In this document: one piece after another, positions 40,987 to 50,444 of the stretch
Position numbering within the stretch: the stretch's first letter is position 1
How the letters are laid out: each line of letters opens with the position of its first letter
Source: Bacillota bacterium
Lineage (GTDB): Bacteria > Bacillota > Clostridia > Acetivibrionales > JAFADI01
Assembly: GCA_023424965.1 (NCBI GenBank)
Contig: JAFADI010000101.1
Location: 1 to 61,169, forward strand
Direction of reading: 5' to 3'
Length of the DNA stretch: 61,169 bases
The notes under the pieces: model-generated
Databases searched by the model: none
What the model was told of the DNA's origin: nothing
The model's input: the letters and a program-made list of their open reading frames with translations, nothing else
Made by a program: the position numbers and the translations under genes

Positions 40987-41259
40987 TTAGCTCTTTATTA
41001 CTAAAGCCGGCGCCGGATGGGCCTTCAAGTATTCAAGGGCGTTGTAGATTTGCTCCGCCGCTTCGGCACGGGTGATTTTGCCTTTGGGATTCAGCTTTCC
41101 TTCTGCATCCAGTTTGATAACCTCATAAACAAGGGCGCGTTGAATGGCTCCCTGGTACTCCGCCGTTACTTGGTCCCCATCGGCGATTTCCACGGGATTG
41201 AACTTGATCCTGGGGAGGTTTCCATATTTTTGCATGGATTGGCTCAACTTAATGCTCAT
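40987..41259 (-). CDS. Short protein with a single S-layer homology-like segment, probable fragment
   Basis: The last 50 residues of this 90-residue frame resemble one S-layer homology (SLH) repeat: ALVYEVIKLDAEGKLNPKGKITRAEAAEQIYNAL has the expected spacing, with the ITRAEAA core. SLH proteins normally carry two or three repeats and a signal peptide; here there is one repeat and no export signal. The ATG at 41259 has GAGGGTG upstream, but the frame stays open to 41331, so the 5' end may be older coding sequence. A remnant of a surface protein is the simplest reading; a small cytosolic protein is possible. Confidence 0.5.
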   Translation of the reverse strand: MSIKLSQSMQKYGNLPRIKFNPVEIADGDQVTAEYQGAIQRALVYEVIKLDAEGKLNPKGKITRAEAAEQIYNALEYLKAHPAPALVIKS

Positions 41260-41380
41260 TTCATTCACCCTCTGGTATTGGTTTTGTGTTTCTTTATTTT
41301 TAGACGGGGCGGCTTCTAAAAAGTTCCGCATAGCAAAGGCCCGGGAAGATCAGTTCCCAGGTCTTGCAAAAATTCAACCT

Positions 41381-42391
41381 TTATACGATATAATTTATTT
41401 TTGCCCGGGGGAATTTCCTGGCGATCTGCTTTCTGAAATACTCCGTTGCCTGGTCATAGAATTCAGGCTTGTAACGGTATTTACCCCGGCCTTTCGGACT
41501 CATCTTCTCCTTCTCAAACAAATTGACCGTGCCCGGCAGGGCCTCTTTATTTATTTTTTCGTTTTCGAGACCATAGGTCATAAAAATCAGTTCAAAAAAC
41601 AGGTCTTGCTTAAGCCGGTCATCCAGGTTTCTGTAAAGCCTGTCAAAGAGGCCATCATACTGCTCCTTCCAGTCGCCCAGCAAAATGATGGGCGCGATGT
41701 TTATCCCTATTTTATAGCCGGCGGCAAACATTTTGTTCGCCGCCCGGATTCTATCCTCAAGCCCCGCAGTCCCGATTTCCGCTTTCTTGATAATTTCATC
41801 CGGGTTGACGCTTATCCGCATTTGCGTGTGCCCGTTGTGTTCTATGTCCAGAAGCTCGTCCACGTCGGAAAATTTGGTTGCAAAAGTGCACCTGGCATCC
41901 TTGATGGCTGCGAATTGTTCAATTGCCCACTTTAGATTGCCTGTCAGAGAATTTTCCAGCACCATATCGCTGTTGCACCCGATCTCATACACTTTCTCCG
42001 CTCCCAGCCTTGCGGCCTTTTTCCGCACCTGTTCCATCATTTCCTCCCGGTTTACAAAAACCCTCAGGTAAGAATTTTTAAAAAATGTACACACAAGATA
42101 GCAGTACAGGCACATGGCAGAACATCCGGAGGAAGTGAAGGGAACGATAAAATCCGCCGACTTGTCGTTGGGTACAAGCCTTGTGGTTTTTCTCACGCCG
42201 AGAATAAGGTACTTTTTCATTTTTACAAACTCCGAATCGGGCAGCTCCCGCAGCTCCGGTATCTTATTGTGGTTTTCAATTTCAATGGGCTTCACGCCAC
42301 CGGAGGAATACCTGTCCAGCAGTTCCCTCCCCAGCTTGTAGTTGACAATTTCCTTTTCGTAATACACCCTCTCGGGCACAAGTTTTGCCAT
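41381..42391 (-). CDS. splB: Spore photoproduct lyase
   Basis: This 336-residue radical-SAM enzyme repairs the spore photoproduct (5-thyminyl-5,6-dihydrothymine) during germination. The cluster-binding motif CSAMCLYC gives C90, C94 and C97 with the C-x3-C-x2-C spacing. C139 in EIGCNSD corresponds to the conserved hydrogen-donor cysteine (C141 in Bacillus subtilis). Length agrees with SplB. The presence of this gene is good evidence that the organism forms spores. GGAGGT lies four bases before the ATG. A second possible frame overlaps its first 110 bases. No forespore-type promoter was sought beyond inspection. Confidence 0.94.
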   Translation of the reverse strand: MAKLVPERVYYEKEIVNYKLGRELLDRYSSGGVKPIEIENHNKIPELRELPDSEFVKMKKYLILGVRKTTRLVPNDKSADFIVPFTSSGCSAMCLYCYLVCTFFKNSYLRVFVNREEMMEQVRKKAARLGAEKVYEIGCNSDMVLENSLTGNLKWAIEQFAAIKDARCTFATKFSDVDELLDIEHNGHTQMRISVNPDEIIKKAEIGTAGLEDRIRAANKMFAAGYKIGINIAPIILLGDWKEQYDGLFDRLYRNLDDRLKQDLFFELIFMTYGLENEKINKEALPGTVNLFEKEKMSPKGRGKYRYKPEFYDQATEYFRKQIARKFPRAKINYIV

Positions 42392-42563
42392 AGTACCTCC
42401 ATGACCTGCGTTCTTCCGCTAAATCATAGGTTGTTTCATTCATTCCCGATATATTCATCCCGTGGGGCAAATTCCTATAAATTCTGGCAATAAGATCAGG
42501 GATATCTTCCTGCGTGTCTTGCAGAAAGCCACTCCCCGGGCCGTGAACCGGTCCATATGCCAC
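42282..42563 (-). CDS. Possible small gene upstream of splB
   Basis: A 93-codon frame starts at an ATG with a strong ribosome site (GGAGG, six bases upstream) and runs into the first 110 bases of splB in another frame. The first 58 residues (from MAYGPVHGPGSGFLQDTQED to AEERRSWRYYGK) do not overlap splB and look protein-like, with an amphipathic DIPDLIARIYRNL. The remainder reads as a shadow of splB. Either a small regulator precedes splB, as SplA does in Bacillus (no similarity seen), or the 3' end is a frameshift. Function unknown. Confidence 0.4.
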   Translation of the reverse strand: MAYGPVHGPGSGFLQDTQEDIPDLIARIYRNLPHGMNISGMNETTYDLAEERRSWRYYGKTCAREGVLRKGNCQLQAGEGTAGQVFLRWREAH

Positions 42564-42677
42564 CTCCGGTATTTTTCAAATGAACCGGGGCTTGATTTAG
42601 TCCTCTTTTGTCTGTATACTTTCCTTATATAAAAATTTACAATACGATAGGATTTCAACTATCGGCTGGTGAAAATA

Positions 42678-43835
42678 ATGAGTGAAAACAACGTAACCAA
42701 ATTGGAATATGAAGGCAAGGAAATTCTCCTGATTGCGACGGCCCATGTGTCGAAGGAGAGCGTGGAGCTTGTAAAACGAGTGATCGATGCGGAGCGCCCG
42801 GACAGTGTGTGCGTCGAGCTGGATGAAGAAAGGTATCAAAACATCCAGAATCCGAAGGCCTGGGAAAACACCGACATTATAAAGGTCATCCGGTCAAAGA
42901 AGTTCGGTTTTCTTGTGGCGAGCCTCTTTCTCAGCTCCTACCAAAAAAAGATGGCCAGCAAGCTGAATACCACGGTTGGCGGCGAAATGCTGCAGGGTAT
43001 CGACAGCGCGAAGGAAATAGGAGCGACGCTGGTACTGGCGGACCGCAACATCCAAACCACCTTCCTCCGCTTGTGGCGTAAATTGAGCCTCTGGGAAAAA
43101 ACCAAACTGTTTGTGAGCCTGGTTTTCTCTTTTGAGGAGGATAACGAAATATCCGATCAGGATTTGCAGGATTTGCTGCAGAAGGATATGCTGGAATCGG
43201 TCATGGCCGGTATGCGCCAGCAGTTTCCCCAGATCGGGGAAGTCCTGATCAGTGAGCGGGACAGGTACCTGGCGTCCAAAATTAAAAATGCCCCCGGGCA
43301 GAAGATCGTCGCCGTCCTGGGGGGTGCCCATGTGCCAGGCGTAAAAGAGGAAATATACAAAACACAGGATATCGACAGTATTTCGGTGGTCCCGCCGAAA
43401 GGCCGTTTTTCAAAAATCTCCGGCTGGATCATTCCCGCAGCCATTACCCTCCTGCTTGTTTACGCTTTTGTGCTCAATTTCCAAACGGGCTTGCAGCAGT
43501 TATCGGCATGGGTATTGTGGACCGGCGCTTTAGCGGCTCTGTTTGCGGCTCTGTCCATGGCCCATCCCCTTAGCATTCTCACGGCCTTTGTGGCGGCTCC
43601 CGTTACCACACTGCACCCGCTGCTGGCCTGCGGATGGTTTGCAGGGCTCGTCGAAGCCACAATAAAGAAACCGACGGTGCAGGATGTGCAGAACATTCAA
43701 ACGGATATTTTCAGCTTTAAAGGCTTTTTCAGAAACCGCTTTCTGAAAGCGATCCTGGTGGTTGTCATGACGAATATCGGGGCCTCCATCGGAACATTGA
43801 TCGCCGGAACGGGGCTCATAAAAAACCTCTTGTAA
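42678..43835 (+). CDS. TraB/PrgY family membrane protein
   Basis: This 385-residue protein has a cytosolic or extracytosolic TraB domain of about 230 residues, with the paired histidine motifs IATAHVSKES near residue 22 and LGGAHVPGVKEE near 217, and ERPDSVCVELDEERY near 42, followed by four or so membrane helices. Members include PrgY, which reduces pheromone activity in Enterococcus, and Tiki-like metalloproteases; conserved His and Glu residues suggest metal-dependent peptidase chemistry. The substrate is unknown here. The ATG at 42678 is used, with GGTGA five bases upstream; a GTG three codons earlier is possible. Its end overlaps the converging gene by 20 bases. Confidence 0.82.
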   Translation: MSENNVTKLEYEGKEILLIATAHVSKESVELVKRVIDAERPDSVCVELDEERYQNIQNPKAWENTDIIKVIRSKKFGFLVASLFLSSYQKKMASKLNTTVGGEMLQGIDSAKEIGATLVLADRNIQTTFLRLWRKLSLWEKTKLFVSLVFSFEEDNEISDQDLQDLLQKDMLESVMAGMRQQFPQIGEVLISERDRYLASKIKNAPGQKIVAVLGGAHVPGVKEEIYKTQDIDSISVVPPKGRFSKISGWIIPAAITLLLVYAFVLNFQTGLQQLSAWVLWTGALAALFAALSMAHPLSILTAFVAAPVTTLHPLLACGWFAGLVEATIKKPTVQDVQNIQTDIFSFKGFFRNRFLKAILVVVMTNIGASIGTLIAGTGLIKNLL

Positions 43836-44598
43836 ATAAGCCGGGGCTGTTCCCGACAACAGCCATCAAACATAAAGCTACCGTTACGGCCATCAATAGG
43901 AGCTGAATCCGGGTTCCCTTCATTACGGCAATTTTGCCGGCAAGGGCCTGGTTGAATAAATATTTCTCAATGTGCTTTTTCCCAATAATTTGGAATATTC
44001 CTGCAAAGGTAAGCGTATTGGCCCTTGCTATAAGCCAGAGCCCGGGCTCTGCCGTAAGCAATACAAGCACCAGGGGCGAAGTGAGCACCGCCAGGTGGTA
44101 GAAGCCGACCTGGTGCTTAAATTCATGGATTACAAAATCCCAGTTCCATAAGGTGTAAGCGATTGCCCAGTAAAGCATGGCTGCATTCGTCGTGACATAA
44201 TAGCTCCCCAGCCATGAACCGGTGATTATAAATGAACTGCCGATCAGAGCCAGTCCCGAAATTACGTTGAAGTAACTTTTGTTCCTGTAGTCCGTCAGCA
44301 TGGCTTCAAGAATATTTATCCTCAACAGCCAGATAATAATCTGAACAAGCCAGTCCCCCGGCAGAAAGCCCAAAAACGTGACCACAACAAGCAATCTTCC
44401 GACAGCCAGTGTGGAAAGCTTCAATTTTTCAAAAAATTCCGATTTGAAAAAAATCAAAATAAGGATTGGAATTATGACGTTAATGAGCCCGTTGGCATAA
44501 AGCGGTGAAATGATGGTTAATGACGCACCTGAGGTAATCAAAGCTAAAATTATAATAATTCCGGCCCACTGGGGGATTCTCACAAGCTTGTTTTCCAT
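43816..44598 (-). CDS. Multi-pass membrane protein of unknown function
   Basis: This 260-residue protein has about seven predicted membrane helices (for example IIIILALITSGASLTII, VIIPILILIFF and LLLMAVTVALCLMAVVG). No family motif was recognised. A charged patch KKHIEKYLFNQ sits between the last two helices. It converges with and slightly overlaps the TraB-family gene, and lies 16 bases after the chemoreceptor gene upstream, so it may share that transcript. It could be a transport or CPBP-like membrane protein, but no catalytic residues support that. Confidence 0.6.
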   Translation of the reverse strand: MENKLVRIPQWAGIIIILALITSGASLTIISPLYANGLINVIIPILILIFFKSEFFEKLKLSTLAVGRLLVVVTFLGFLPGDWLVQIIIWLLRINILEAMLTDYRNKSYFNVISGLALIGSSFIITGSWLGSYYVTTNAAMLYWAIAYTLWNWDFVIHEFKHQVGFYHLAVLTSPLVLVLLTAEPGLWLIARANTLTFAGIFQIIGKKHIEKYLFNQALAGKIAVMKGTRIQLLLMAVTVALCLMAVVGNSPGLFTRGFL

Positions 44599-44614
44599 TT
44601 CCGGCCCTCACAGT

Positions 44615-46120
44615 CTACGTATTTAGCATACTCCTGAGATTATTGCTCAACTCATTGATTGCAGCCATTTCTTGTGTGACTTCAATAATCCGCTGGTTTT
44701 GTTCCTCGATTGAAGCCAGTATTTCTTCTGTTGAAGCCGCATGCTCTCCGGATATGGAGGAAATGTTCTCAAGGTGTGACAGAATTTCCTGAAAGGCTGA
44801 GTTTATTTCGGCAATCATGCTGTCCTGCCGCTCGATCCTGTGATTGATTGCTTCAACGGATTTCTCCAGGCCTGCAAAGCTTTCCTTCACCTCTCCCATA
44901 ACCGTATTTCCTGTTTCAATGGCGCCTTTCCCGCTCGAAACCTTGTCAAACGTTATGAATGTCGCGGACTGGAGCATTTTTATTATCTGGAATACTTCCT
45001 TCACCGTTTTTGCACTCATTTCCGCCAATTTTCTCACTTCATCCGCAACCACGGCAAACCCTCTCCCCGCTTCACCGGCCCTGGCCGCTTCGATTGCCGC
45101 ATTCAGGGCGAGTAAATTGGTCTGCTCCGCAATTGCAGTGATATTCGAAAGCGCGTCGTTAATTTTATCCATGCTCCCCTGCAGCTCGGACACATTGGAA
45201 AGAGCCGCTCCTACCGCACTGTCAATGGTATTCATCTGTTCAAGCATTTGATTGAGGCCGTCGGAATTTTTCACGACGGCAGCCCTCATATGTTCAGAAA
45301 GTTCTTTCGTCTCATTGGATAATTTCTGGGTTCCCTCCATTGTCCTCATGGCATCATTGGTCATCCCGACAATTTGCCCGGTACTGACAGCTTCTTGTCC
45401 CACACCCTCTGCAATTCTTTCAACGGCCGTCATGGTCTGTTCGCTTACCTGCTCGATGGTTTGTATGCAGTTATAAGATTTCTCTATGGAAGAATTTAAC
45501 ACGAAGGTATTCTTATCAATTGTGTCCATCGCTGCTGTCAGTTTTTCCAACAGGTTCCTTGAATCCTGCTCCTTGGTGAAGGCAGACAGGATGTACTCAT
45601 TTCCCCATTTTGCCAGAAAATAAAAAATAATCAGGCTGAAATCTATGCAAAACAGCCTTGTTCTGAATTCATCGCCGGCATAGTTCTGTCCCATCAGCCC
45701 CTGCGGGTCAAGAAAATAAAAAGTTATTACAAATGCATTCAATATGCCCCCATACGCCAGAAGTATGCCAACTCTAAAATACATGGCCACCATTACGACG
45801 GTGCTCATATATACCAGAAAAATCCGCGCCGAGGGTTGTCCCTGTTCCATATGGCTCAAGTAGCTAGAGGCGGCAACAACGGTAAACGGTATTATGACCG
45901 CAACAGCACTTCCCAGCCGATTGAATTTCAAATTGAGAACCAGGGCCAGTGTGGCGGCAAGCGACGCCCCATAGGTACACAGCAGGACTTTCAAACCGTG
46001 GTCCGTCCCCGTCGACAGGAAAGCCTGCAGGGATAAAAGTGTGGAAAGCACCCATATCAAGATAACATTAAATCGGTTCACTCGCCTTACATTAAAATTC
46101 AGCAATACATCATTGACCAT
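44615..46120 (-). CDS. Methyl-accepting chemotaxis-type receptor with six-helix sensor
   Basis: This 501-residue protein has six or so membrane helices in its first 175 residues, no HAMP domain, and then a long coiled-coil signalling domain whose hairpin tip carries EQTNLLALNAAIEAARAGE near residue 335. There is no large periplasmic domain, so sensing is in or near the membrane, as in receptors with membrane-embedded sensor domains. It follows the GAF gene by 70 bases on the same strand, in line with CheY and FapA, so the four may form one signalling unit. GGAGGT lies six bases upstream of the ATG. Confidence 0.88.
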   Translation of the reverse strand: MVNDVLLNFNVRRVNRFNVILIWVLSTLLSLQAFLSTGTDHGLKVLLCTYGASLAATLALVLNLKFNRLGSAVAVIIPFTVVAASSYLSHMEQGQPSARIFLVYMSTVVMVAMYFRVGILLAYGGILNAFVITFYFLDPQGLMGQNYAGDEFRTRLFCIDFSLIIFYFLAKWGNEYILSAFTKEQDSRNLLEKLTAAMDTIDKNTFVLNSSIEKSYNCIQTIEQVSEQTMTAVERIAEGVGQEAVSTGQIVGMTNDAMRTMEGTQKLSNETKELSEHMRAAVVKNSDGLNQMLEQMNTIDSAVGAALSNVSELQGSMDKINDALSNITAIAEQTNLLALNAAIEAARAGEAGRGFAVVADEVRKLAEMSAKTVKEVFQIIKMLQSATFITFDKVSSGKGAIETGNTVMGEVKESFAGLEKSVEAINHRIERQDSMIAEINSAFQEILSHLENISSISGEHAASTEEILASIEEQNQRIIEVTQEMAAINELSNNLRSMLNT

Positions 46121-46190
46121 ATAATGACCTCCGGTAGTTTCTGATATTTACAATGCTTTTTCACGGGCAGCGGTTAAACTTAAAGAGAGC

Positions 46191-48125
46191 CTAAAAGAGC
46201 TGGAAAAATTCCGCATAGCTGCTGAAATCCTTTCCAAACACCATCCTTTTCACTTTAATGCTGTCTACGCCGGTTATTTGCCGGATCAGCTCCTCTACGT
46301 CCTCCGTGATTTCATTGTCCAGTACAAATATATTGTTGTAGGAAAAAGGATAAATCTTTGAGAAATAGCTTTTCAACTTGTCCTCGATGGCGTCTCCCCT
46401 GAAAACAAATTCTCTGCTGTCCATAATCTCCAGAACCTCAAGGTCGAGAGAAAACTCCGCCGCCTGGCTGATCTCTTTTTTGAGGGCTTTTTTGAAGAGC
46501 TCTATATGGTTGGGCAAAAGGAATCTCCGCTGCTCTTCCATGGCGGACAGGTTGCTCAGAACCGGTGCAATATGCCCGGCGACACTTTCTAGGATCAATA
46601 CGTTCTCCTGGTTGCCCACCATGGCATTTCCGAACATGAAAACCACGAGAATACCCAGAAGCTCTATCTCCACCCTGTCGATGTAGATAGGCACCATGCA
46701 GGCCCCGGAGATCTTTCCCAGGCTGTCCGCCAGACCGGCTTCAAAATATTTTTTGACGGCATTTTCCTGGTTTATGACCACCGTGTTTCCCTCCAGCACT
46801 TTTCCCCATTGGCCGTTGGGTTTTATTGCTTCCCACGTCCCGTGCAGGCCCACCGAACTTGCGACATTGAATTCTTCTTTTTCGCTGTCATACAATGCGA
46901 TCAGGGCTTTTTTCACATCGAAGGAGGTGTTCAGCGTCTTCAGCGTCAATTCAAGCAGTATTTCCGCCCTGCTTGAGCTGTTGATATTCTTGATGAGAAG
47001 GTTCAGATTGATTAGTTTTTCCAGCTTATTCTGGATCACCTTTTTCTGTTCCGTCACCTGGTTGAAAAGCTGTGCATTTGAAAGGGAGATAAAGGTGGAA
47101 GATGCGAGGCTTTCGATCAATTCAAACACACTTTTTTTATACTCGATACCTGTAACGGTACTGCTTAAAGAGACAAAGCCCAAAATTTTGTTGTTCTTCA
47201 CAAGCAGCACCAGGTACAGCGGATTGAGCTCCTCCAAAGCCTCCGTCCCTTCTTCAAAAAGGCTGTTGAAGTAATCCCTGTCCTGTGCATCGGAGACATC
47301 AATAATCATCTTGTTCTCATCGATCCGGTTCCCGCTGTTGAAGCCCAGGCTGAGCAGGGTATCCGCCCCACGGTTGTATACATCTTTAAAGGCCTTCAAA
47401 ACATACCGTTCGCTCTTCTCATCGTATAAAACAAATCCGGTGACGGAGCTCTGGGTGAGTTCTGAAAAGACATCAATGGAGAGGCTGTAAAGCACATCCA
47501 GGTTCAATTCGCTCAGCAACGCCCTGGAGGATTGGTTGATGGCAAAAAGGTTGAATATCTTTTCATCAAGGCTGAGATTGGCCTTTTGCAGCACCTCCTG
47601 CCTTTTGTAATTGCTGAGGGCCGTATTGAAGAGCTTCATCAGAACCTCGGAAATGATGTAGTCATTGTCGCCAAAGTCCCCCACCGTTTTGTTGGAGATC
47701 AGTGCAAAGCCGTACAAACCATGTTCCAGGATCAAAGGGATGACCAGCTTCACCCTGTACAGCTCCAGAAGCTCCTCCTCAAAATACTTCCCCATCGTAT
47801 TTTTATCATGAAGAATATTTCCATGGAATCTGGCAAGATTTTCGAGGCCGCCGCTGTTTTTTACATTGCATACCCCGCTTTTAAAGCCTTTCACCTTTTT
47901 GAGCACATAGGTGTCGCCTTCATCAAAACAGAACAGGACCGAGTGCTCCACCATCAGAAGCTCGTTGATGAAATCAAAGGCCGCATCGATAATCTGCTCC
48001 AGGTTTAAATGCTGTGAAAAAAAATCGATGGCCTCAATAAGTCCGGAATACCGGTACAGCTTTTCCGAAATATCCTGGTTGTTCTTTTGGTCTTCGACCC
48101 TTTGCCACAGTGAATTTTGTTTCAT
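46191..48125 (-). CDS. Multi-GAF domain signalling protein
   Basis: This 644-residue cytosolic protein appears to consist of three GAF-like domains in series (roughly residues 30-185, 195-365 and 375-540) joined by helical linkers, then a 100-residue C-terminal domain without GGDEF, EAL or kinase motifs. GAF-like features include LNLEQIIDAAFDFINELLMVEHSVLF and YGFALISNKTVGDFGDNDY. No output domain is recognised, so it may act by protein contact with the neighbouring FapA, CheY or receptor. The ATG at 48125 has GGAGG eight bases upstream; it begins 33 bases after the FapA gene. Confidence 0.75.
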   Translation of the reverse strand: MKQNSLWQRVEDQKNNQDISEKLYRYSGLIEAIDFFSQHLNLEQIIDAAFDFINELLMVEHSVLFCFDEGDTYVLKKVKGFKSGVCNVKNSGGLENLARFHGNILHDKNTMGKYFEEELLELYRVKLVIPLILEHGLYGFALISNKTVGDFGDNDYIISEVLMKLFNTALSNYKRQEVLQKANLSLDEKIFNLFAINQSSRALLSELNLDVLYSLSIDVFSELTQSSVTGFVLYDEKSERYVLKAFKDVYNRGADTLLSLGFNSGNRIDENKMIIDVSDAQDRDYFNSLFEEGTEALEELNPLYLVLLVKNNKILGFVSLSSTVTGIEYKKSVFELIESLASSTFISLSNAQLFNQVTEQKKVIQNKLEKLINLNLLIKNINSSSRAEILLELTLKTLNTSFDVKKALIALYDSEKEEFNVASSVGLHGTWEAIKPNGQWGKVLEGNTVVINQENAVKKYFEAGLADSLGKISGACMVPIYIDRVEIELLGILVVFMFGNAMVGNQENVLILESVAGHIAPVLSNLSAMEEQRRFLLPNHIELFKKALKKEISQAAEFSLDLEVLEIMDSREFVFRGDAIEDKLKSYFSKIYPFSYNNIFVLDNEITEDVEELIRQITGVDSIKVKRMVFGKDFSSYAEFFQLF

Positions 48126-48158
48126 CGGGAAGTCCTCCTTTTTCTGTTGCAAGCTTTA

Positions 48159-49739
48159 TCAGGTTTCCTTCAATTCCCCATTCTGCACATAAAAGCAGGT
48201 AGATAGGGTCTCCCGCCTGATTTCCTTCGTTTCACCTTTTATTTCCAGCAGGGTATTGGGATAGACCTTTTTATGGATGGAAATCTCCCCTTCCCCCCTG
48301 ATTCTCAGGTGGCCGGTGATGGTTCTCAACTCGTTTTCAAGGCCGCTTACCTCGTCCTTCAATTTCAGATAGGCTTCCCTTGACTTTTCATATTCTTCCA
48401 GTTGTCCTGCGTTCACTTCATGGGAACAGGAATAGATGAAAACCTCCTGTTTGGCTCTTGCCAGTTTGCTCTTCAGCGCCAGGAGTTTTTCCTGTGATTG
48501 TTCCAGGGTTTCTTTAAGCAGCTTTCTGTCAAAACCCCGGACGGAAATCATCGTGCGCTTTTCAGCCGTGTTCCCGACAAAGGGCGCCGCCACCCTCATA
48601 TCTGCCTGAATATTTCCTCCGATAATCTGTCCTTTTGGAGACTCGACAATGACCTGCTTTGCGACAATATTGCTGTTGAGGCAGTAAAAGCCGATGTGCA
48701 CATCCCCCTCACACAGGATCGTCGCATCGGAAACGTATTTGGTATACAGGTTCCTGGTGGACTTGACGACCGCCTTGTTTCTGCCCGCGATTCCACCCTT
48801 GATATATACGCTTCCACCGCGGCTTTCGATTTCTTTGACACTGCCGACGCCGAAATTCCCAAGGATCTCCACATCTTTGTTTGCCACCACGGAGAAATTA
48901 TCTGCAACCGTTCCCTTGATGGTTAAAAATCCGTCGAAATCGATGTTTCCTGTTTTAAAGTCGACGTTCTCGCTGATTTCAAGAAGATTGGACACGGAAA
49001 TCCTGTCCCTCTGGTAATGCACCGCCCCTCTTATCGAAGCATGCAGCGTAGTGACATCATTTCCATGGGCCTCTCTTACGGTGTTTTTGTCATAGACAAG
49101 AGGATACCGCTTGCCCGGTGAGGCCGGAAGGGTCTCACCTTTTACTGTTTTGCCCGGAGTGCCGTTCGTAGGCTCCGTTCTCTCCCCAAGCCATTCTCCT
49201 TCATTGACCCTGTTAATCAGGTGCATTTCATAGTAATCAGCTTTTCCGTCCTCTTTAATTTCGGGCTTAAACTCCTTCAGCTTATACATGCTTATGGTAG
49301 AATCCTCTCCGTTTACCGGAGGAACCCCTTCGGCAACCAGCAGCCTCCGGTGGTTGCAAAGCCCTCCGAACAGGACGCTTTTCTTTATTCCGAAAACAAC
49401 TCCGTGTTTGTTGAGCTCCATTACGATTTCCCTGACCAGAAAGGATTGATTGAGTTCTTCCTCCCTTACGCAAAGGGTAATATAGGCGCTCAATCTATCT
49501 CCCGAAACCTCCACATGGATCCTTTCTTTCAATTCACCGAATTTGACGGGCGGATGAGGAGCTTGCTGCAAAACTTTTTTTACTGTCAAATGGCTTGTTA
49601 TACTGATTTCCGGATGCCCCTCCATAATTTTTTCAAAATCCTGAAGGCTCATCCCTTTTGTAAAGGACTCTATATATACCTCCCGTGCATTTCTTGTGAC
49701 AGCAATATACGGGTTGGAAAGTATCTCTTCATGCTCCAT
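48159..49739 (-). CDS. FapA family protein (DUF342)
   Basis: This 526-residue protein has the DUF342/FapA build: an N-terminal region, a central GTPGKTVKGETLPASPGKRY motif near residue 190, a beta-helix-like repeat region (for example NVDFKTGNIDFDGFLTIKGTVADNFSV and GGSVYIKGGIAGRN), and a C-terminal coiled coil (KLLALKSKLARAKQEV, SGLENELRTI). FapA proteins are polymerising or scaffold proteins linked to flagellar placement and chemotaxis in several bacteria. It lies between CheY and the GAF protein, which suggests a signalling scaffold. A GGGG precedes the ATG at modest spacing. Confidence 0.85.
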   Translation of the reverse strand: MEHEEILSNPYIAVTRNAREVYIESFTKGMSLQDFEKIMEGHPEISITSHLTVKKVLQQAPHPPVKFGELKERIHVEVSGDRLSAYITLCVREEELNQSFLVREIVMELNKHGVVFGIKKSVLFGGLCNHRRLLVAEGVPPVNGEDSTISMYKLKEFKPEIKEDGKADYYEMHLINRVNEGEWLGERTEPTNGTPGKTVKGETLPASPGKRYPLVYDKNTVREAHGNDVTTLHASIRGAVHYQRDRISVSNLLEISENVDFKTGNIDFDGFLTIKGTVADNFSVVANKDVEILGNFGVGSVKEIESRGGSVYIKGGIAGRNKAVVKSTRNLYTKYVSDATILCEGDVHIGFYCLNSNIVAKQVIVESPKGQIIGGNIQADMRVAAPFVGNTAEKRTMISVRGFDRKLLKETLEQSQEKLLALKSKLARAKQEVFIYSCSHEVNAGQLEEYEKSREAYLKLKDEVSGLENELRTITGHLRIRGEGEISIHKKVYPNTLLEIKGETKEIRRETLSTCFYVQNGELKET

Positions 49740-49776
49740 CGGCCATACCCCACAACAAAATTATAGATTCTACCGG

Positions 49777-50145
49777 TCATCCCACCTGTTTCCAGAGCCT
49801 TTCCACTTCCTCCACCACTTTGCTTTCCTGAAAGGGCTTGACAATAAAGCCTTTTGCACCTGCCTGGATGGCTTCAAGGATCATTCCCTGCTGCCCCATG
49901 GCCGATACCATCAGTACTTTGCACCCGGCATCCATCTGGTGGATGGCGCGGGTCGCCTGTATGCCGTCCATAACGGGCATGGTGATATCCATTGTCACAA
50001 AATCCGGCCTCAGTGCTTTGTATTTTTCAACAGCTTCCTCCCCGTTTGAAGCTTCTCCCACAACCTCACAACCGTTCTTTTTCAATATATCTCCCAGTAT
50101 CTTTCGCATGAACGCCGCATCATCCGTAATTAAAACCTTTTGCAT
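49777..50145 (-). CDS. CheY-like single-domain response regulator
   Basis: This 122-residue protein is a stand-alone receiver domain. The acidic pocket is D8/D9, the phospho-acceptor D53 (TMDITMP), the conserved S81 and K103 (VKPF) are all present, so it can be phosphorylated and switch. There is no output domain. It heads the set CheY, FapA, GAF protein, membrane receptor and so fits chemotaxis or pilus/flagellum signalling. The ATG at 50145 has AGGAGG five bases upstream; a longer frame lacks this. Confidence 0.93.
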   Translation of the reverse strand: MQKVLITDDAAFMRKILGDILKKNGCEVVGEASNGEEAVEKYKALRPDFVTMDITMPVMDGIQATRAIHQMDAGCKVLMVSAMGQQGMILEAIQAGAKGFIVKPFQESKVVEEVERLWKQVG

Positions 50146-50177
50146 AGAACCCTCCTGTTGTTTATCTCTATTTATGC

Positions 50178-50233
50178 GTTTAATAAAAATTTTACTCAAA
50201 TTCCTATTTATGGAGGATAAAAAAATAAGGCCC
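50178..50233 (-). repeat. 55-bp upstream repeat, copy 1
   Basis: This stretch is about 70 percent identical to 54867-54921. Both lie just upstream of a signalling gene (CheY here, a chemoreceptor there) and follow a terminator hairpin. Shared blocks include GTTTAATAA, ATTCC and AAAAAATAA. Confidence 0.65.
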
Positions 50234-50252
50234 CTGTCATTTAGCCTTATTT
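50221..50252 (-). terminator. Terminator of the 53-residue gene
   Basis: On the minus strand AAATAAGGC pairs with GCCTTATTT and is followed by Ts. The stop codon of the small gene lies inside the first arm. Confidence 0.8.
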
Positions 50253-50408
50253 AACATGGTTTGCAATTCTAGAATTTGACTCTTTAAGTTCTTTAATGCT
50301 TTCTCCCAGCGCTTTAAATTTTTCGTCGATTTGTTTCCTTAATTCTTCAACGGTATAGCCTTCTACTGCACCAAAATCATATCCGATAAGCAACTGATTC
50401 AACTTCAA
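50247..50408 (-). CDS. 53-residue helical protein of unknown function
   Basis: This small gene is too short for usual length cut-offs. It begins with TTG at 50408, five bases after AAGG, and ends at a TAA that is part of an intrinsic terminator, which supports a real transcript. The product starts MKLNQLLIGYDFGAVEGYTV and continues as one charged amphipathic helix (EELRKQIDEKFKALGESIKE), likely a coiled coil or adaptor. The TTG at 50402 is an alternative start. Near-identical flanks lie upstream of the chemoreceptor at 52694, but there the coding part is absent. Function unknown; a link to the adjacent CheY/chemoreceptor genes is suggested by position. Confidence 0.65.
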   Translation of the reverse strand: MKLNQLLIGYDFGAVEGYTVEELRKQIDEKFKALGESIKELKESNSRIANHVK

Positions 50409-50444
50409 CACCACCTTCCCTAATTAAATCAATAATAATGGATC

